From Drosophila persimilis (taxonomy: Eukaryota; Arthropoda; Insecta; Diptera; Drosophilidae): a stretch of 64,000 nt of DNA. Shown one piece after another: positions 1-13,035 of this stretch. Each line of letters opens with the position of its first letter. Position 1 is the first letter of the stretch. A program made the position numbers and the translations under genes. A model generated the notes under the pieces. The model did not search any database, was not told where the DNA came from, and saw only the letters and a list, made by a program, of their open reading frames with translations. The DNA is taken from assembly GCF_003286085.1 (NCBI RefSeq), contig NW_020825298.1, positions 744,001 through 808,000 of the forward strand, in the 5' to 3' direction.

Positions 1-383
1 ACCACCCAACACCCAGTCCTCTCCCCCACTACGCGCCACTGTCTGTCGCATTGTCTGCAGGCGGCGCACAAAAAATGCATTCTGTTGCCTGGAAAAAAGT
101 TTTTCCTCCTTTTATTTTTTTGGGCCATGTGGAAAGAAGGAATACCTAAAAAGGGAAAGAAAAAAGAAAATCAATGAAACTGTGGTAGTGGCAGCAACAA
201 CATTGCATGAGGGTTGTAGCCCCTGCACACAACGTCATCATCAGCATCCCCATAGCATACCATCATCATGATGATGATGAGGCAGGAACAGCATCAGGAG
301 CATCGGAGTCAGAGGCACAACGTTCCCTGTCATCATTATGAAACACAACAACCCTCGACTGCAGCATTTCTGGCCCAAGGGGT

Positions 384-399
384 GGGGGGGGGGGGGGGG
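384..399 (+). repeat. Poly-G run (G16)
   Basis: Sixteen consecutive G residues are followed by A. Such a run is length-unstable, and its exact length in an assembly is unreliable. Confidence 0.9.
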
Positions 400-640
400 A
401 TGGTGGCACGGGCACGGGGCCAGTGCCTGGAGGGGGATGCAACCCCCAAACAAAGTGCAGAGCATACATACACCCTCTCTACCCACTTTTTCTGCTCTCT
501 CTCTCTTTCCTTCTCTCTGGAAAGCTCAAAAAAGGAGCAATAGAAACTTTCACTTTTTTGCATGCGGCACACAGAAAAAGGCAGGGGCTCTGGCAGAGGG
601 GGCTGAACACAGTGTAGTCAAAGGGGGTCTTGAATGTTCA

Positions 641-712
641 GGGGGTTTGGGCTCCGGTTTGGGTTTGGGTTTTGGGTGTGGGTTGGGTTGGGTCTGGGTC
701 TGGGGTGGAATG
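641..712 (+). repeat. G-rich GGGTTT/GGGTCT tract, G-quadruplex capable
   Basis: More than ten G-triplets or longer G-runs are separated by 1-4 bases, mainly as GGGTTT, GGGTTG and GGGTCT units, all on the plus strand. This satisfies the general G3+N1-7 pattern several times over. It resembles vertebrate-type telomeric repeats, but Drosophila telomeres do not use that repeat, so it is a simple-sequence tract. Confidence 0.75.
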
Positions 713-809
713 GGGTAGGCGTCATGCGGCATTTCATTTATAGTCGGTTAGTGCAATGCGCCAAAAACCAGACAACACATATGTATACGCCATAAAAGAG
801 AGACAGAGC

Positions 810-812
<3 letters not shown>

Positions 813-855
<43 letters not shown>

Positions 856-878
856 AAGAGAGCGAGAGAGAGAGAGAT
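813..878 (+). repeat. (GA)n microsatellite
   Basis: This is an almost unbroken GA tract with a few GGA interruptions. GA tracts in Drosophila can bind GAGA factor (Trl). Nothing else here indicates a promoter. Confidence 0.9.
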
Positions 879-3800
879 GAGCAACTAAGAGAAAAAGAGT
901 AAGAAATATAGAGACTGCAGTTTGCAACCCTTTTTTACCAGAGTTGCAGCAATCATTTTGCATAACAAACAACAATGACAAACATTTTTTAGACCAAAAA
1001 ATGCAACTCTGCAAAAATAAAACTTTACCAAAGGCACAAAGAGAAGGAGAGAGAGAGACAAACAGTGAGAAAGACGGGGGAGAGGGTAGAGTAGAGGAGG
1101 GTTGGAAAACTCCAAAGCTTGGAAAAACTTTTACAGCTGTCTGAAAGGGGGGTGGGTGGGTGGTCGGTGGTGCTGCAGGGCTACGTGCACGAGTGTAGAT
1201 AAAAATATTTTAATTTATTTCACATTTGCTGCAGTTGAAAGAGAGCTCTGCGAGAGGGTGCAACGGAGGCAGACATTACACTCCACCCCCTTGGAAAACC
1301 ACTCTAGAATTTCCGCTAGCATAGACATTGCACATTGGCTTTCAACTAGAGGCTTTTCCCAAACATCCACTTCCCACATATGCTCGATTCGTCTGACTTT
1401 TTCACATTTTCCCTTTTCCCTTTTTCCCTGCATTTGTCGCATGCAGCTCTCCCCTCCTCTCTCTGCGCTTCCCTTTGCCTTAGTTTTTCCCCATTTTATT
1501 TATCTTTGATAAAAGGTTTTAGTTTTCCGTCTGTGTGAGCTCTGGCATCCATCAATAGTTTCGGCTGGGACTAAAAGGTTTTTTGTTTAGAGGATTTCTG
1601 TAGATGTCTAGAGAGGGTTGGCAGCGGCGGCTTATTCTAAAGGGTGGTGGAAAGGGGTGGCGCATACATACGCTGAAGTATGCAAAACGACGTGGGTTGA
1701 CCGCTTAACTAAGTTGGGGTCTAAGTGAATGCAATTTAAGGATATCTCGTTAGCGCACCTCAAACTCAGTTAAACCTGAATAGATCTCCTTAGTCTGAGA
1801 TGCTAGAAATATCATCAGATCTTCAGATCCTCAGGTTCTTTAATAATCGAAAAAGAATACCAGTTGGGCGCACAAATGTGCTGTTTATGCTTTGTTTACT
1901 GTGAAGTGTGTTTTAAATGCAATATATATTTTTAATTATTTTATCATGGAATATCATGAAATTTAATCCACTTGCCAGCTTGGAAACCCATCACAAAACT
2001 GTTATCCTCCCATAGGAAATTGTTTTTTATATATTTTTGTTTTTATCAAATTTCCAATTCAATTTCATTTATAAATTCCATTTAGTGCTCAAATTCCCTT
2101 TTAGTTACAAAATAAAACTAAAAATAAAGTTTAGTTGTTAGATAAAATGCAGGCTGACATTTCTCTCTATCCATCTCGAATTTCCATTTCGATTCACGAT
2201 TGACAGCATATTTTTTGCAGAACAGGATACTGCAATTGGATCTCTAGCGGAAAGCAAAAAATGGAGTCCCCCCAATACGTTGATGATTTATTTATGCAGC
2301 GGCCAGCACACACACACACACACACAAACAATTCAACAAAATTGATTTGTGCATTCTGCAAATTTATCGTTGCAAAAATTTATTTATAAAAAAAAACAAA
2401 AACTTTTTGCACAACTGACAAAACAAACAAAGAGCGGGTCCCCAGAACTCGCATCGCATACGAGGAGTATTAATGGAATATTGCCGAAAATTCTGCAGAA
2501 AAGCGCATGCAAAACAAATGTGCAACACACACATGCCACACACACACACACCCAGACGAAAAAGTCGGCAGCCAAAAAGTTTTCAAAGAGGAAACGCTTA
2601 CCAGAGAAAAAACAGGCAAAGAGGGGAATTACATTTTTGTTCGTTTTATTATTTTATTTGTATTTTATGCTGCTGCTGCAGTTTGCTGATTGTTTATCTG
2701 CCAGAGAGGGAGGCGGACGGGCGGCCGGGGAACTGCAGCATTTTCTGCCACGCCCATTTTATAGAGGAAATGAAGTTTTGAGGCTACAGAGAGAGATAGA
2801 GCGAGAAAGGAGTGTGAGTGTGTGCAAGGGAAATGAAATAACTGGGAAAATCGAAATTATATTAGAGGAGGAGCAAAAAACGGAAATGGACAAAGCACAC
2901 TCACACACAAGTGGTACAGGGTGCAAAAACTATGCATAGGCAGAGAAGGAGGAACAAAACAAGAAGATAGGGGGGAGATAACGACTGGGAGAAACTGCGA
3001 GGGAAAGAGATTAATGAATGGGTGTCGAAATGAAAGAAAGAACCCAACAAAAGGCAATAATCCAACTGCAGAATCCGCAGGAAAAATCAATTTGCAATTA
3101 GAAAAACTATAGATATTTTCAGGACCAAATATCTATGGATCAGTACAAGAAGTTCCAATGATGAATGATGAATATTTACTTTCCTTTGTGAATTGAATCA
3201 ATTTCCGATAAAGTAAGCCCACTCATTCGAGATTTTAAAAATTATATTGCTGCAAAACGAGTTGAAACATGGTAGCCAGCCACACAAGGCTGAGAACTAT
3301 TTCAAAAGTCGAATATTTTTTGAATATCATGAATTAAATTCTCTGATATCCCACGCTGCTCTACACTCCCCAAAAGAATGCAACAAGATATGCCATGGCA
3401 AAAGCAAACAGAAAAAACCAAAAACTGCATTTAAAATATTCTCTATAAACAATTTCCTGTTTCGCCTCTGCCCCCCATCCACCGGCCCACCACTGCTTTG
3501 ACATGCAGCAGAGGCTTTCGTTTGCCCCCGAAAGTGGGTGGCAATTGTTATGCTATAGGATGGCTGCAGTGGGTGCACGGTGGGTGAGGTTGCCACAAAC
3601 TGAGGCTCGGACTCGGACCCGGACCCATCGTGTCTAAATTAAACTTCATCATCGTCAAAAAAAAAATAAAAAGGAGCAAAAGGAAAACAAAAGAAAAGTG
3701 GGTTTTGGGTATGCCAGGAAGGAGTGGGTGGCTGGTGGGGAATTTTTGTAAAAATTGCATAGCTCTCGTTCTCCTTGTCTCCCCTATGTCCCCTCCCTCT

Positions 3801-4655
3801 CTCACCATCGCATGGATTCTCTGGTAGCTGCAGCAATTGGCAGCAAAAATATAAAATGGGAACAGAGCAAAAAAGAAATCAGAAATTATTGTAGATTGCA
3901 GGGACCCTAGGACCCCAGAACTCGACGTCTGACCAGCATGCAACACAGCCCAAAAGAGTGGAGTGGGCTGGGGCGGAGTTGGGAGGGGCTGGTGGCCACA
4001 GAGTTGGAGCCGTAGCCATGCAAAAGAGAGCAAGTGAAGTGCATAAATGGATTTTATAACGTTCCGAGCCTGGGCTAAAGTAAATTTATGCTTTTTAATG
4101 CAATTGCAGGACGAGCAGACCGTAAGAGTGGGTGGTGTGGTGGTGAAGCTGGGGGGGTGTAGTGGGTAGTGGTAGTCCGCCCGGTCAGAGGCCAGGACAT
4201 GCTTGGCTAGCTCCTGGGCTAAAAGCATTCACAGCCAGGCTCTGGCTTCTGGCTCAAAAAAAGGAAAAAAAAAAGAGTTGTACCTCAAACCCTCCGCCCC
4301 GCCCGGTTGAGCTGGAGTTCCTTGCAGTGGATGTCGTTGTCGTTGTCGTAGTCGACGTTGCCATCGGCCAGACAAAGTGACATTTGTCGTTAATTGCAAA
4401 ATTTATGGCCAGGAATCCCAGAGTATCAGAGAGAGAGAGAGAGAGAAAGAGACCGAAGGGAAGGGAAGTGGAAAGGCAAATGGAAAATGCCTCTAAGGAA
4501 GTGGATGGAGTTGAATGCAAAACAAATACGGAAGAAAACTAAAAAAAAAAACAGAAAGAGCAATACAGAAATAAAAAATGTTTATACAATTATGGTGCAA
4601 GAACTTACGTTTAGTTAGGCGACGCGACGGCCTAATTAGTTCGAACAAAAGGAAA

Positions 4656-4690
4656 TTCGCTTACCTGCAATGAGAGAAATTAAATAAAAT
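4656..4690 (-). promoter_or_regulatory. Candidate recursive (ratchet) splice site, minus strand
   Basis: On the minus strand a pyrimidine/T-rich run with a possible branch-point sequence (TTTAAT) leads into TTGCAG, immediately followed by GTAAGC. A near-consensus 3' splice site is therefore directly fused to a near-consensus 5' splice site (junction 4664/4665) with no exon between them. This is the architecture of ratchet points described in very long Drosophila introns such as Ubx. A strong upstream donor on the same strand at 13,313 would put this site about 8.6 kb into an intron. No coding sequence adjoins it. Use in vivo is inference. Confidence 0.5.
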
Positions 4691-7173
4691 TGTGGTAAAT
4701 TCATTTAGGCAATAGCAGAAAACAATATACATACATATGTGTGTAATTATGGTAAGCTTAGATGGAAATTATGTAAATGTAGCTAAGAGTGTTCACTACT
4801 ATATACCACAAAGTCCCACTGTCCCACTCATGAAAAAGGAATGGCTGCAATCCTTATGAGACATTTTGGCCACATCTGTTGCATGAGACATCCATCCCGC
4901 TGCTCGAGTGCATCATCCAACGCAACTCCACCCCACCCTCAAACCAGTAGCCAACCAGCCACCCATACATGTCTGGGCGCTTGACTGAGCAGCTCAGCCA
5001 CAAGTTGGCATTGTCTTCTTTCTTTGTCATACGCTTGGTTGCCTAATTTGGTTGTAACAGTCACACTTTGGAGTAGCCACCAACTCCAACTCCGACTCCA
5101 AGCCTCCCACTGGCAACATCAAACAATTGAGAAATGCATTTGCGCAAGTCTTGCTTGCTCTTGCTCATTGGATCATTTCTGTTGCATCCCTCGCACTCAA
5201 GCACTGCTTGAACAAGACCGCAGTAAGCAGCATGCAGTTGAACTGCTTAACTCTTTCTGTTTCACTTGTTGTTTCTTCATTTACTGCTTTGAGCTGTTTC
5301 GAGCTTAATTTATGCATTTTCCCATACTTTTCCGAGTTTTTCATTGCGTTATGCGTGGGTGATTCTCACCCCCGCCTCCACTCGTCTTGCGCAAGGTGTC
5401 TCATTTACATTGCGATGACCACTGATAAAAACACATCTGGGGACCGCCTGCAGTGATCGCGTCTTTTTCTTTCGGTCTAATTAAAATGCATTTCGGCGGC
5501 CTCTGTCCCCACGAACTCAAGTGCAACGCTTTTTCAGACGTGATTTACAGGGGAGAAAACACCATGGAACACACAGGAAAAAAGAACCTCTTTTTTAATG
5601 GGAGGATGGGGGTATAACCATGAAATTGAATTGCTACTTTGAAGTGCACTCAATGTCAGTTGAGGTTGAGGGGCCCAAAAGGGTTAGCTGCACACATGGC
5701 TGCACGGCTGACAGACAGTCGAAGAAGGGACTGTAGCGGTAGCAGGAGAGTGGTGTGGAGTATATAGAGTATGGTATGGTATGCCAGTGTAAGTGTTGGA
5801 ATCATCAAAACTGCGGGCGGAGGGGTGGGGGGCCACCTAGTCACCCCACACTAATTACAAGAAAATGCAGCCAAGGCAACGTCGCATGTGCAAAGGTTTT
5901 TTCTCTTTGTTTCTCTGGTTGGTTGGACCACGAGTTCATTAGAGGCTTGAGGGAAAAAACCCCTGCTATTGGTGGGGAGAAATGCCACGCTATTTCCCTG
6001 TTGTTTTTTTAGGATTTTGTTGATTGGGAATAGGCAAATAAGAAGTGATTAAGAGTTAGGTAGAGGGTCGAGTAATATACACCAAAAAAGTATTTTTCCA
6101 GTGCAATTTTCGTTTAGTTCAACTTATGTTTATAGAGTGGCTTGCATGGCATTTCCCAATTACAAACAATTTGTTGTATGAAACGTCTAAGAACCATTCA
6201 AGAATATGCGTTTTTTTTGTGGACCAACCAAAGACACAGTTTCTTCTCCATAGATCGTTTCATTTCCTATCATTAGCAGCTTGAATGAGATTCACTCGAG
6301 AGCTAACCCCCCCAATTGTTGGAATTAATTACCCGCAAATGATTCGTTTCCCATCGGGCAAGTGCAATCCGGACTCCGGAGTTCTATCTGCATCGCAAAC
6401 GAAATCCGGGGAACAGAACAAAGAAAAACACGACATAAAACAAAACAAAATCAAGAAATTAACCACAAGATCAAAAAACCGCCCCTCGAAGCGACTAACG
6501 GTAAACGCTGCATATGTGCGCTTTGCGTGAGTTCTTCTCTATCGCTCTCCCCCCCTCGTTCTTACGATTTGGGAACCCTTTTTTTTGCTGCTCGCTTTCT
6601 TTGTTCCTTCTTCCACTTGAATTCGCTTTTGTTTTAACGGAAGCTGCTTCCCTCCTCCTCCTTTTCCTCCACCTTCTGCTTCTGCTGTTGTTTTTATGCT
6701 TTTTAATTTCCTTAACCATTTTTCTTTTGTGCTTTTTGTTCCACTTCTCGCTCTCGCTCCCGCCTTAACTGCGACACGAGTGCACTCCAATCGTCTTGTC
6801 TTTGCTTGACTTGGCCAACGAGATGGGGTACGGTATGTAAGAGGTGGTGCCGGAAAAAAGGCGGTGGGTATAAAACTTCCAAGCAGGGGAAATTACAAAA
6901 AAAAATGCACATATCCTGTAATATGGCTGTAGATGGCATTTCGACTAAAAGATATCCATTATTCAGAGGGAAGGTTGCTGTTTTAGATAGAGATAATGGA
7001 ACGCTAAATATCCCGAAGAGCCTTTTCAGACAATGAAAGGGAAGTACATATGTATACATACATATGTATCAATTTATGTTAGCTTATATTTTATCTTTAT
7101 CCGATCACGAAATCAAGAATCAAGAAAGCTCAACACTCCTATTATATTAAGGTAAAATCCAGAGAAGTTAAAT

Positions 7174-7205
7174 ATACCCCTTGTGTCGCACGAGTAAAGG
7201 GTATT
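7174..7205. repeat. Short TACCC...GGGTA hairpin, possible DINE-1-type relic
   Basis: TATACCCC and GGGTATT arms flank about 20 bases. Drosophila DINE-1/mini-me elements carry such TATACCC/GGGTATA arms at their ends. No element body could be traced nearby, so this is at best a terminal scrap. Confidence 0.25.
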
Positions 7206-8969
7206 CAAAATCTCATGTGACAGTCCCAGATTGAGGAAATTTTGAAGATTTATACAAGTATGTGTTTCGTCGAGTGTTCTGGAGTGTTTGCCTGTGTTGT
7301 TGGCATAATATCCGTATATTATACTTGACTTAATTAGCTGTTATTAAAAAGAAATTGGGGTAGCCGAAGGTTCTTCAATTAAATAATCATTTTTGTTCCG
7401 TGGCTGTGCCTTGCATTCTCTCGGTAAAGAAAGGGCGTACTACGAATGGAATGAAAATGAAAAGAAAATGTGTCACCGTTGCAGCTTCTCCATGGTAGCT
7501 TGAAGACCGGTGGCGAGTGGAACGGAATGGGGGCCCAATTGAGTGCGATTTGAAGGAAGAATTTGTGGGTTCTTTAAAAAGTGATTTGGTCCAGAGTTAA
7601 ATAACTTTGGATTAAGGAAGTGTTTATGTTTGAATTAAGATTTGTTTGATGCCAAAGCCAAGAAGGTGATTATGATGTGTACATTACTTATTTATTATTA
7701 TTATTTTTTTATTAATATAAATATATGTATGTAGTTCAAGAGGCTAGGGCCACAAAATATCCTTGTCTGTCCGTGTCTTTGGTGTATGTACATTGTACAT
7801 TTGTACATACATATGTACATACATAATCGAATAGCTAGCACGAAATTGATACCAGATTTTATAATTTACACTAATCCTGACTTTCTACATTGGATTAAAA
7901 ACAAACTTAAACTCTAACTAAAGTCTAGTAGCTAAATGTTCCACTTAGTCCTACAATAGATCGATCTATAGATCGTGCCATGTCAAAAGCTTTTGTCCAG
8001 TTGTTGGTGTCATCGCAAAGCTCTGTGAAGTGCGTGTGCGGAAAGCTTATCATCGCTCTGTCTCCCTCACACGTTTGCATTGGTCATAGGCCTACGAGCA
8101 GCAGTGTAGTTTTTTGTGTTGCGGCCATTTTTAGACTTCCTCGTCCCCCCCTACCTCCAAACACCCCCTAAAAACTAAAAGAGAAAAAGCATTTTGTTGT
8201 ATTTGCAGTTGAGCTTTTTTAGGTTTATGATCTTGTTGTTGTTGTTGTTGCTGCTACCGCCTGATATTTATTGCGCGTGAATGTCATTTGTGAAGCGGTA
8301 AAAGCTTTACGCACTGCAAAAGTTTTTTTTTGTATTTCTCTCTATCTCTCTCTCTTTCTCTGTGTGTGTGTGTTTCTTTGCTAGTGCTGATGTCTACGCA
8401 CATTTTTAATTATGTTGTGGCGTTCAAGGTTTTTTCTATCGCTGCTGCTGCTATTGCTGCCGTTTTTTGTAGTTTTTTTTTCATATGTATGTACATATAT
8501 TTTTTGTTGCTGTGCAGGCCGCTGCTTACTCCTCCCCACACGCCTCTGCCTGCCCCTTTACGCACTTTGAGCCATTTTAATTGTAGGTCGCTCTCTGGCT
8601 CTCTGATACACTACTCTCTCTCGCTCTCTCTCTCTCTATCTTTCTCTCCAATTCGGATGCGACTTGTGAATATTTGTTTGTTGCTGCTGCTTTTTTGCGT
8701 TGCGTTGCGTTCGCACAGAGTGACAGAGAGATAGAGATTGATAGAGTGTGCGACGGAAAGAGAGGGGAGATAGTACATGGCCTGACGACAAGTGTACATA
8801 GGCCTATTTCTATGGCTGAATTTCCTATATAGCAACGACATCCATTAGCTTTTTCTCTCTTTCTGATTTGTTGTAAATTTTTATAGTTTTTTCAGCATTT
8901 TGTTGTTTTTTTCGTATTTATTTGTTGCGCCCTTCTGCATGTGTGTTTAAAATTTATACGAATCTACAC

Positions 8970-8991
8970 GTGTGTGTGTGTGTGTGTGTGT
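8970..8991 (+). repeat. (GT)n microsatellite
   Basis: An uninterrupted GT dinucleotide tract of about 11 units. Confidence 0.9.
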
Positions 8992-9457
8992 CGGTTTATT
9001 TCATGCCGGAATTATCAGCATTCGGTTCTGGGGCTGTGATGTAATAGGGTTCTGCTTAGAATTGACAAATTTTTGTGTTATTTTTGGCCTGCCTGCAATT
9101 TTATTTAATTTAATTTGTATGAGAATGTTTCTATTTTTCCGTGAAAATGTTTTATATTTCATAAGGAATTTTGTTTAAGAATTTTTTAGTGAATTCAGAG
9201 ATTTATACCTACATATGTACATATGTATAAAACGATGCTTTTCTATTGCATCTGTATCTAAATCTGTATGTAAGTATCTGCCGTAGTGTAGAACAAAGAA
9301 CTTGTAAACAGAACAGATCAAAAACCTTTCCCAACATTCAAATAAATCATCGTTGCAACAAAGATCAAAAAACCTCTGCCTCTACCTTTAATTTGTTTTT
9401 CTGCAGTTCCCATAACTTCCATTCCCACTGGCTATATATTTGGGTCCCATGTCAGTA

Positions 9458-9490
9458 CATACATACATATGTACATATGTATGTACATAT
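9458..9490. repeat. Palindromic TACATATGTA microsatellite cluster
   Basis: Alternating CATA/TGTA/CATATG units form perfect palindromes (TACATATGTA). Similar clusters recur more than fifteen times in the window, for example at 7795-7825, 12705-12770, 20755-20830, 37697-37714, 42190-42215, 43780-43797, 53380-53400 and 56057-56076. This density fits obscura-group flies, as far as I recall. Confidence 0.85.
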
Positions 9491-9624
9491 GCCATTTTTA
9501 TGGCTCTTCACCACACGCACACACATTCATAGAAGCACTCTCGAATGGCAATGAAACTTTACACATTTCAACTGTTCAATGCAGATAAACTCCAAAGAGA
9601 AGCAGAGATATATATACATATAGA

Positions 9625-9650
9625 CAGAGAGAGAGAGAGAGAGAGAGAGA
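9625..9650 (+). repeat. (GA)n microsatellite
   Basis: An uninterrupted GA tract of about 13 units. Confidence 0.9.
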
Positions 9651-9831
9651 CACAAAGATGTCCGCCCATGAAATGCGTTTTCTATTTGTGCAAACTATTG
9701 CGGCAACCATAGTACATAGTAATACACCCACACCCACACATAGGAGGCACTCACTACTCTGCCGCTTGCATGCAAAAGTTTCATTTCGTTTGCTCTTTGG
9801 ATTGTTTTGCCTGTGTGTGAGTGTTATGTGC

Positions 9832-9863
9832 GTGTGTGTGTGTGTGTGTCTGTGTGTGTGTGT
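9832..9863 (+). repeat. (GT)n microsatellite
   Basis: GT repeats with a few CTGT interruptions. Confidence 0.85.
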
Positions 9864-10170
9864 CTGCCTGTCTGTGTGCGAAGTAGAGCAAAAGGCAACT
9901 GACAATTAGCAACCCAACCGGGGAGGAATGGTGGGCAGAAAAAAACTGCACGAGAAAGACAGCCTCAGTCCAAAGACCGAAGCTTGAGATACTCTAAAGA
10001 TCGATCTTTTTTAAAACAGCTGGAACGTTTAAACTAATATTTGTACATGTTTATGGGATTTTCTTTGAAAGCAGAAAATTTGTTGCCACTAATACACATG
10101 TTATAGGATATGAAACTATTATCCGCTCTTTTGGTAAAGACTAAGATTCGCAAATCTGACCAAAATACCA

Positions 10171-10190
10171 GTACCCCCGTCTAAGGGTAT
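10171..10190. repeat. TACCC...GGGTA hairpin, possible DINE-1-type terminal scrap
   Basis: TACCC and GGGTA arms flank a short loop, like the hairpins at 31,359-31,377 and 35,558-35,575. No element body is recognised. Confidence 0.3.
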
Positions 10191-13017
10191 TAAGAAAAAT
10201 AAAAGCTTCATAGTTTGCCAAACCCCAACAGACATTGCACATATGTATGTTGCTCCACAAATATGTATTTATATGAACATATATGTACATAGATATGTAC
10301 ATAAGCATACATAGACATCTATGCCCGTCCTCTGAAGATAGGCCTACTATGCTCATGTGGTACGTTTCTCTATGTATGTATGTATGTACATTCAACACTT
10401 AAGTGCCATGGAAACAACATACCCAAAAAGAAAAAAAACTAAATAAAGAGAAGAGAAGCAAATGAAGAAAAAATTGTCACTTTGACTGACGCTGACAGGT
10501 TTCCATTCGGTCGGTCGGGCACTCCCTCCCCTTTCAACATAGCCCCTCCTCCATCTGACACTCTTTTGTCACATTTTTGCAGTCTAGAAAACCTTTACTC
10601 GTGTTGGCCTTCTCGTTATTTGATAAGTCTAATTAGTAGCTCATAAAGACGATTAATTCATACCAACTTTTTTTATGGTCAAATATTATGTAAGTTTCGT
10701 TTTTTGATCAAGATTATAATTTTGCTGCCAAATGCAGCCTTTGGCGAAAACAGGTGCGTGCTTTGGATTTATTGTTTCATAGGGTAGGGTTGGGATATAA
10801 AATGCAAGTATAAAAGAAATATCATGATATAATAATTAATATTTGAGGGATTTACCTAGAGGTGCACGTGTAGGCGCAGGGGCCTAGAAACGATGTTTAA
10901 CGAACGCTGAAGCAGGCTTTCCTTTCTTTCCATTTTATGGGCTTCCCATTACAGTTTTCTTTTAAACACTTGCCCAAAGCGCACTTCTCATATTTTTATG
11001 GGAAATACTCAAGAAAAAAATAAATACGAGTATGTAAATGCATTGCCAGTGCTGCTCAATGATGACGTCTCAATTGGCCCTTTGCCTCATCCCCTTTTCT
11101 CTCCGGTTCCACCGCACCCCACCCATTTTAGAAACAGCCAAGTTGGAACAACTGTACCAACAATCATGCAACTGGAGAGCAGTTGTTGCACGCTCGCTTG
11201 CATAGTCTTGAAATAGGGTATTACGAGTGTATCTCAAAGCAGAAATAACAATTTATGTTTCATATTTGCAGTGTACTCAAAGGTTCGAGTTTGTCTCTCT
11301 TTTCTATTGTAGTTGTTGCAACATAGAGTTGCATTTTCTATGATTTTACTAGTATTATATTTCTTTCTTTCTTTAATTGTGGTTGCTTCTTGCTCTTTTG
11401 CTTTCTTGGTAATCGTTGGCATTAAAATTCAAGCAACTGCAGTGGCAAGTCATAAAATTTAAACAATTATTGTGACCAGAAGAAGACCAGCCGTGTGAGA
11501 GAAAGGGGGCATATCATAGGCACTTTACGCAAGTGCCGACACCGACAACAGCCACAACAACAGCTAGAATGAGAGTCACTTGCATTGCGTCAGTTACAAC
11601 ATCAAGCAGTTCAGACGCAACATCAAGCAGGTCTGGCCTCATAGTACATGTCGGACGAGTGTGCAAGGGAGATGGGAGGGGATTGGTTGGCCTGGCCCCC
11701 TATTCTAAGAAACAAACTTAACGATTGTGCAAATGCACGTGAGAGAGAGCATGCGAGACGGAGGTGAGCAAGAGAGGGAGTGTGAGTGTGTGCCAGAGGG
11801 AGACGCACTTCCGACAAGTGAAAATGCAGCGCAAAAGAAACGAAGCAAGACACAAAAAAGAAACAAAAAAAATAGTTGTGCATTTAATTAAATGCGGAAG
11901 ACCCCCAACAACAACAACAAGAACAACAACAACCACAGAAGCAGAAAAACTACACGCAATAGAAAACCCAGACAGGGGGAGCGTGTGAGCCAGAGCGAGA
12001 GAGAGAGAGAGAGAGAGGGAGCGACCAACAGCAACAACAAAAAAAGTACACACAACGCCACAAAATTTGGAACACGCTGCGCCACTAAGTAGGTCAAAGT
12101 AGCAGCTACGCTGGCAGAGCAGTCAGCAACAGAGGCAGGCGGCGGCAGGCAGCGGCTGAATGGGGGGATTGCGTGTCAACTGCGACGCAGTTTTTGGCTT
12201 AGATGAAACGCCAGCAGCAGCAGCAGTGTGCAGTGGATGAGGAAGCGGCAGAGGCAGGGAAGAGCGCAGTAATATATTTTTAATTTATGCACAGCCCTTT
12301 AGAAGGGTATGTGTGACAGGGACATAGGCAGGAGGGATTTATGGGGGATTAAAACACCCTTAAAGCAATTATATTCAAAATGTTTTTATTGAAACAGAAA
12401 ACAGGTAAGAAGAGACTATGACCGAGTATTACGACTACAAGTTACCCTCTTCTCAGAAAGTTTTTAAGAACAAAAAAAAAATACGTTTAAAATTTGCGTT
12501 CATTGATCATCAGATAACATCTTTATAGCTATTTTTAATATTATACCAATATTTTGTCAAGTGTGGAAAACAGAATATTCTCAGAAAATTCACAAGAGAA
12601 TGCAACCCAAAACTTGAATCCTTTAGTTTTTAACAGTAGGAACACTATGGAGGCTACAAACGTTCCTCCCGGAACGAAATATCCTGCCTACGCCACTGAT
12701 GTAAATACATACATACATATGTACTTCCGAAAGTACATACATATGCACATATGTATGTATGTATATGTCTACATACTCGTAGCAATGTCAACTAAGCAAC
12801 TTTTGCTTTCTTGCTTCATTTTTCTTCTTTTTTTCGCTGCTTTTCTTCCTCTGCTTTTCACGCATTACCGTTATTAATATGCAACGCTGAGTCGAGTGTC
12901 ATAAATCATACGCAAAGTGCGTAGACAATTTTTTTCGTTTGTGTTGCGTTGGAAAAAATGTTTTTCTTCTTTTTTTTGCATAAATTATAATTGTAATTAG
13001 AGGCAGTTTTTTTTCGA

Positions 13018-13035
13018 GGGGGGGGGGGGGGGGGG
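13018..13035 (+). repeat. Poly-G run (about G18)
   Basis: A G homopolymer of about 18 bases directly follows a T-rich run. Its length is likely unreliable in any assembly. Confidence 0.85.

Larger units (their letters stand above)
1..4657. other. Non-coding, low-complexity DNA, probably intronic
   Basis: No credible gene is seen here. The stretch holds a G16 run (384-399), a GGGTTT-like G-rich block (641-712), a long GA tract (813-878), a CA tract near 2310-2329, and an AT-rich segment at about 1900-2150. Frames of up to 226 codons are present (for example 2349-2939 plus, 3548-4228 minus), but their translations are strings of repeats (THTHT, REREK, SLSLS) with no recognisable domain. A possible 12-nt microexon at 4110-4121 is treated as a finding. 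If the ratchet site at 4664/4665 is real, this stretch is intron of a minus-strand gene. Confidence 0.6.

Noticed and set aside
2349-2939. 196-codon plus-strand frame
   Set aside because: The translation is repeat-derived (THTHT, RERER, K-rich runs), overlaps CA and GA tracts, and has no domain or splice context.
3548-4228. 226-codon minus-strand frame
   Set aside because: The composition is low complexity (P, L, F runs), there is no recognisable domain, and several equally long shadows occur in this GC-skewed intronic DNA.
12399-12412. ACAG|GTAAGA as a second ratchet site on the plus strand
   Set aside because: The upstream sequence is purine-rich (GAAACAGAAAACAG), so the acceptor half is poor.
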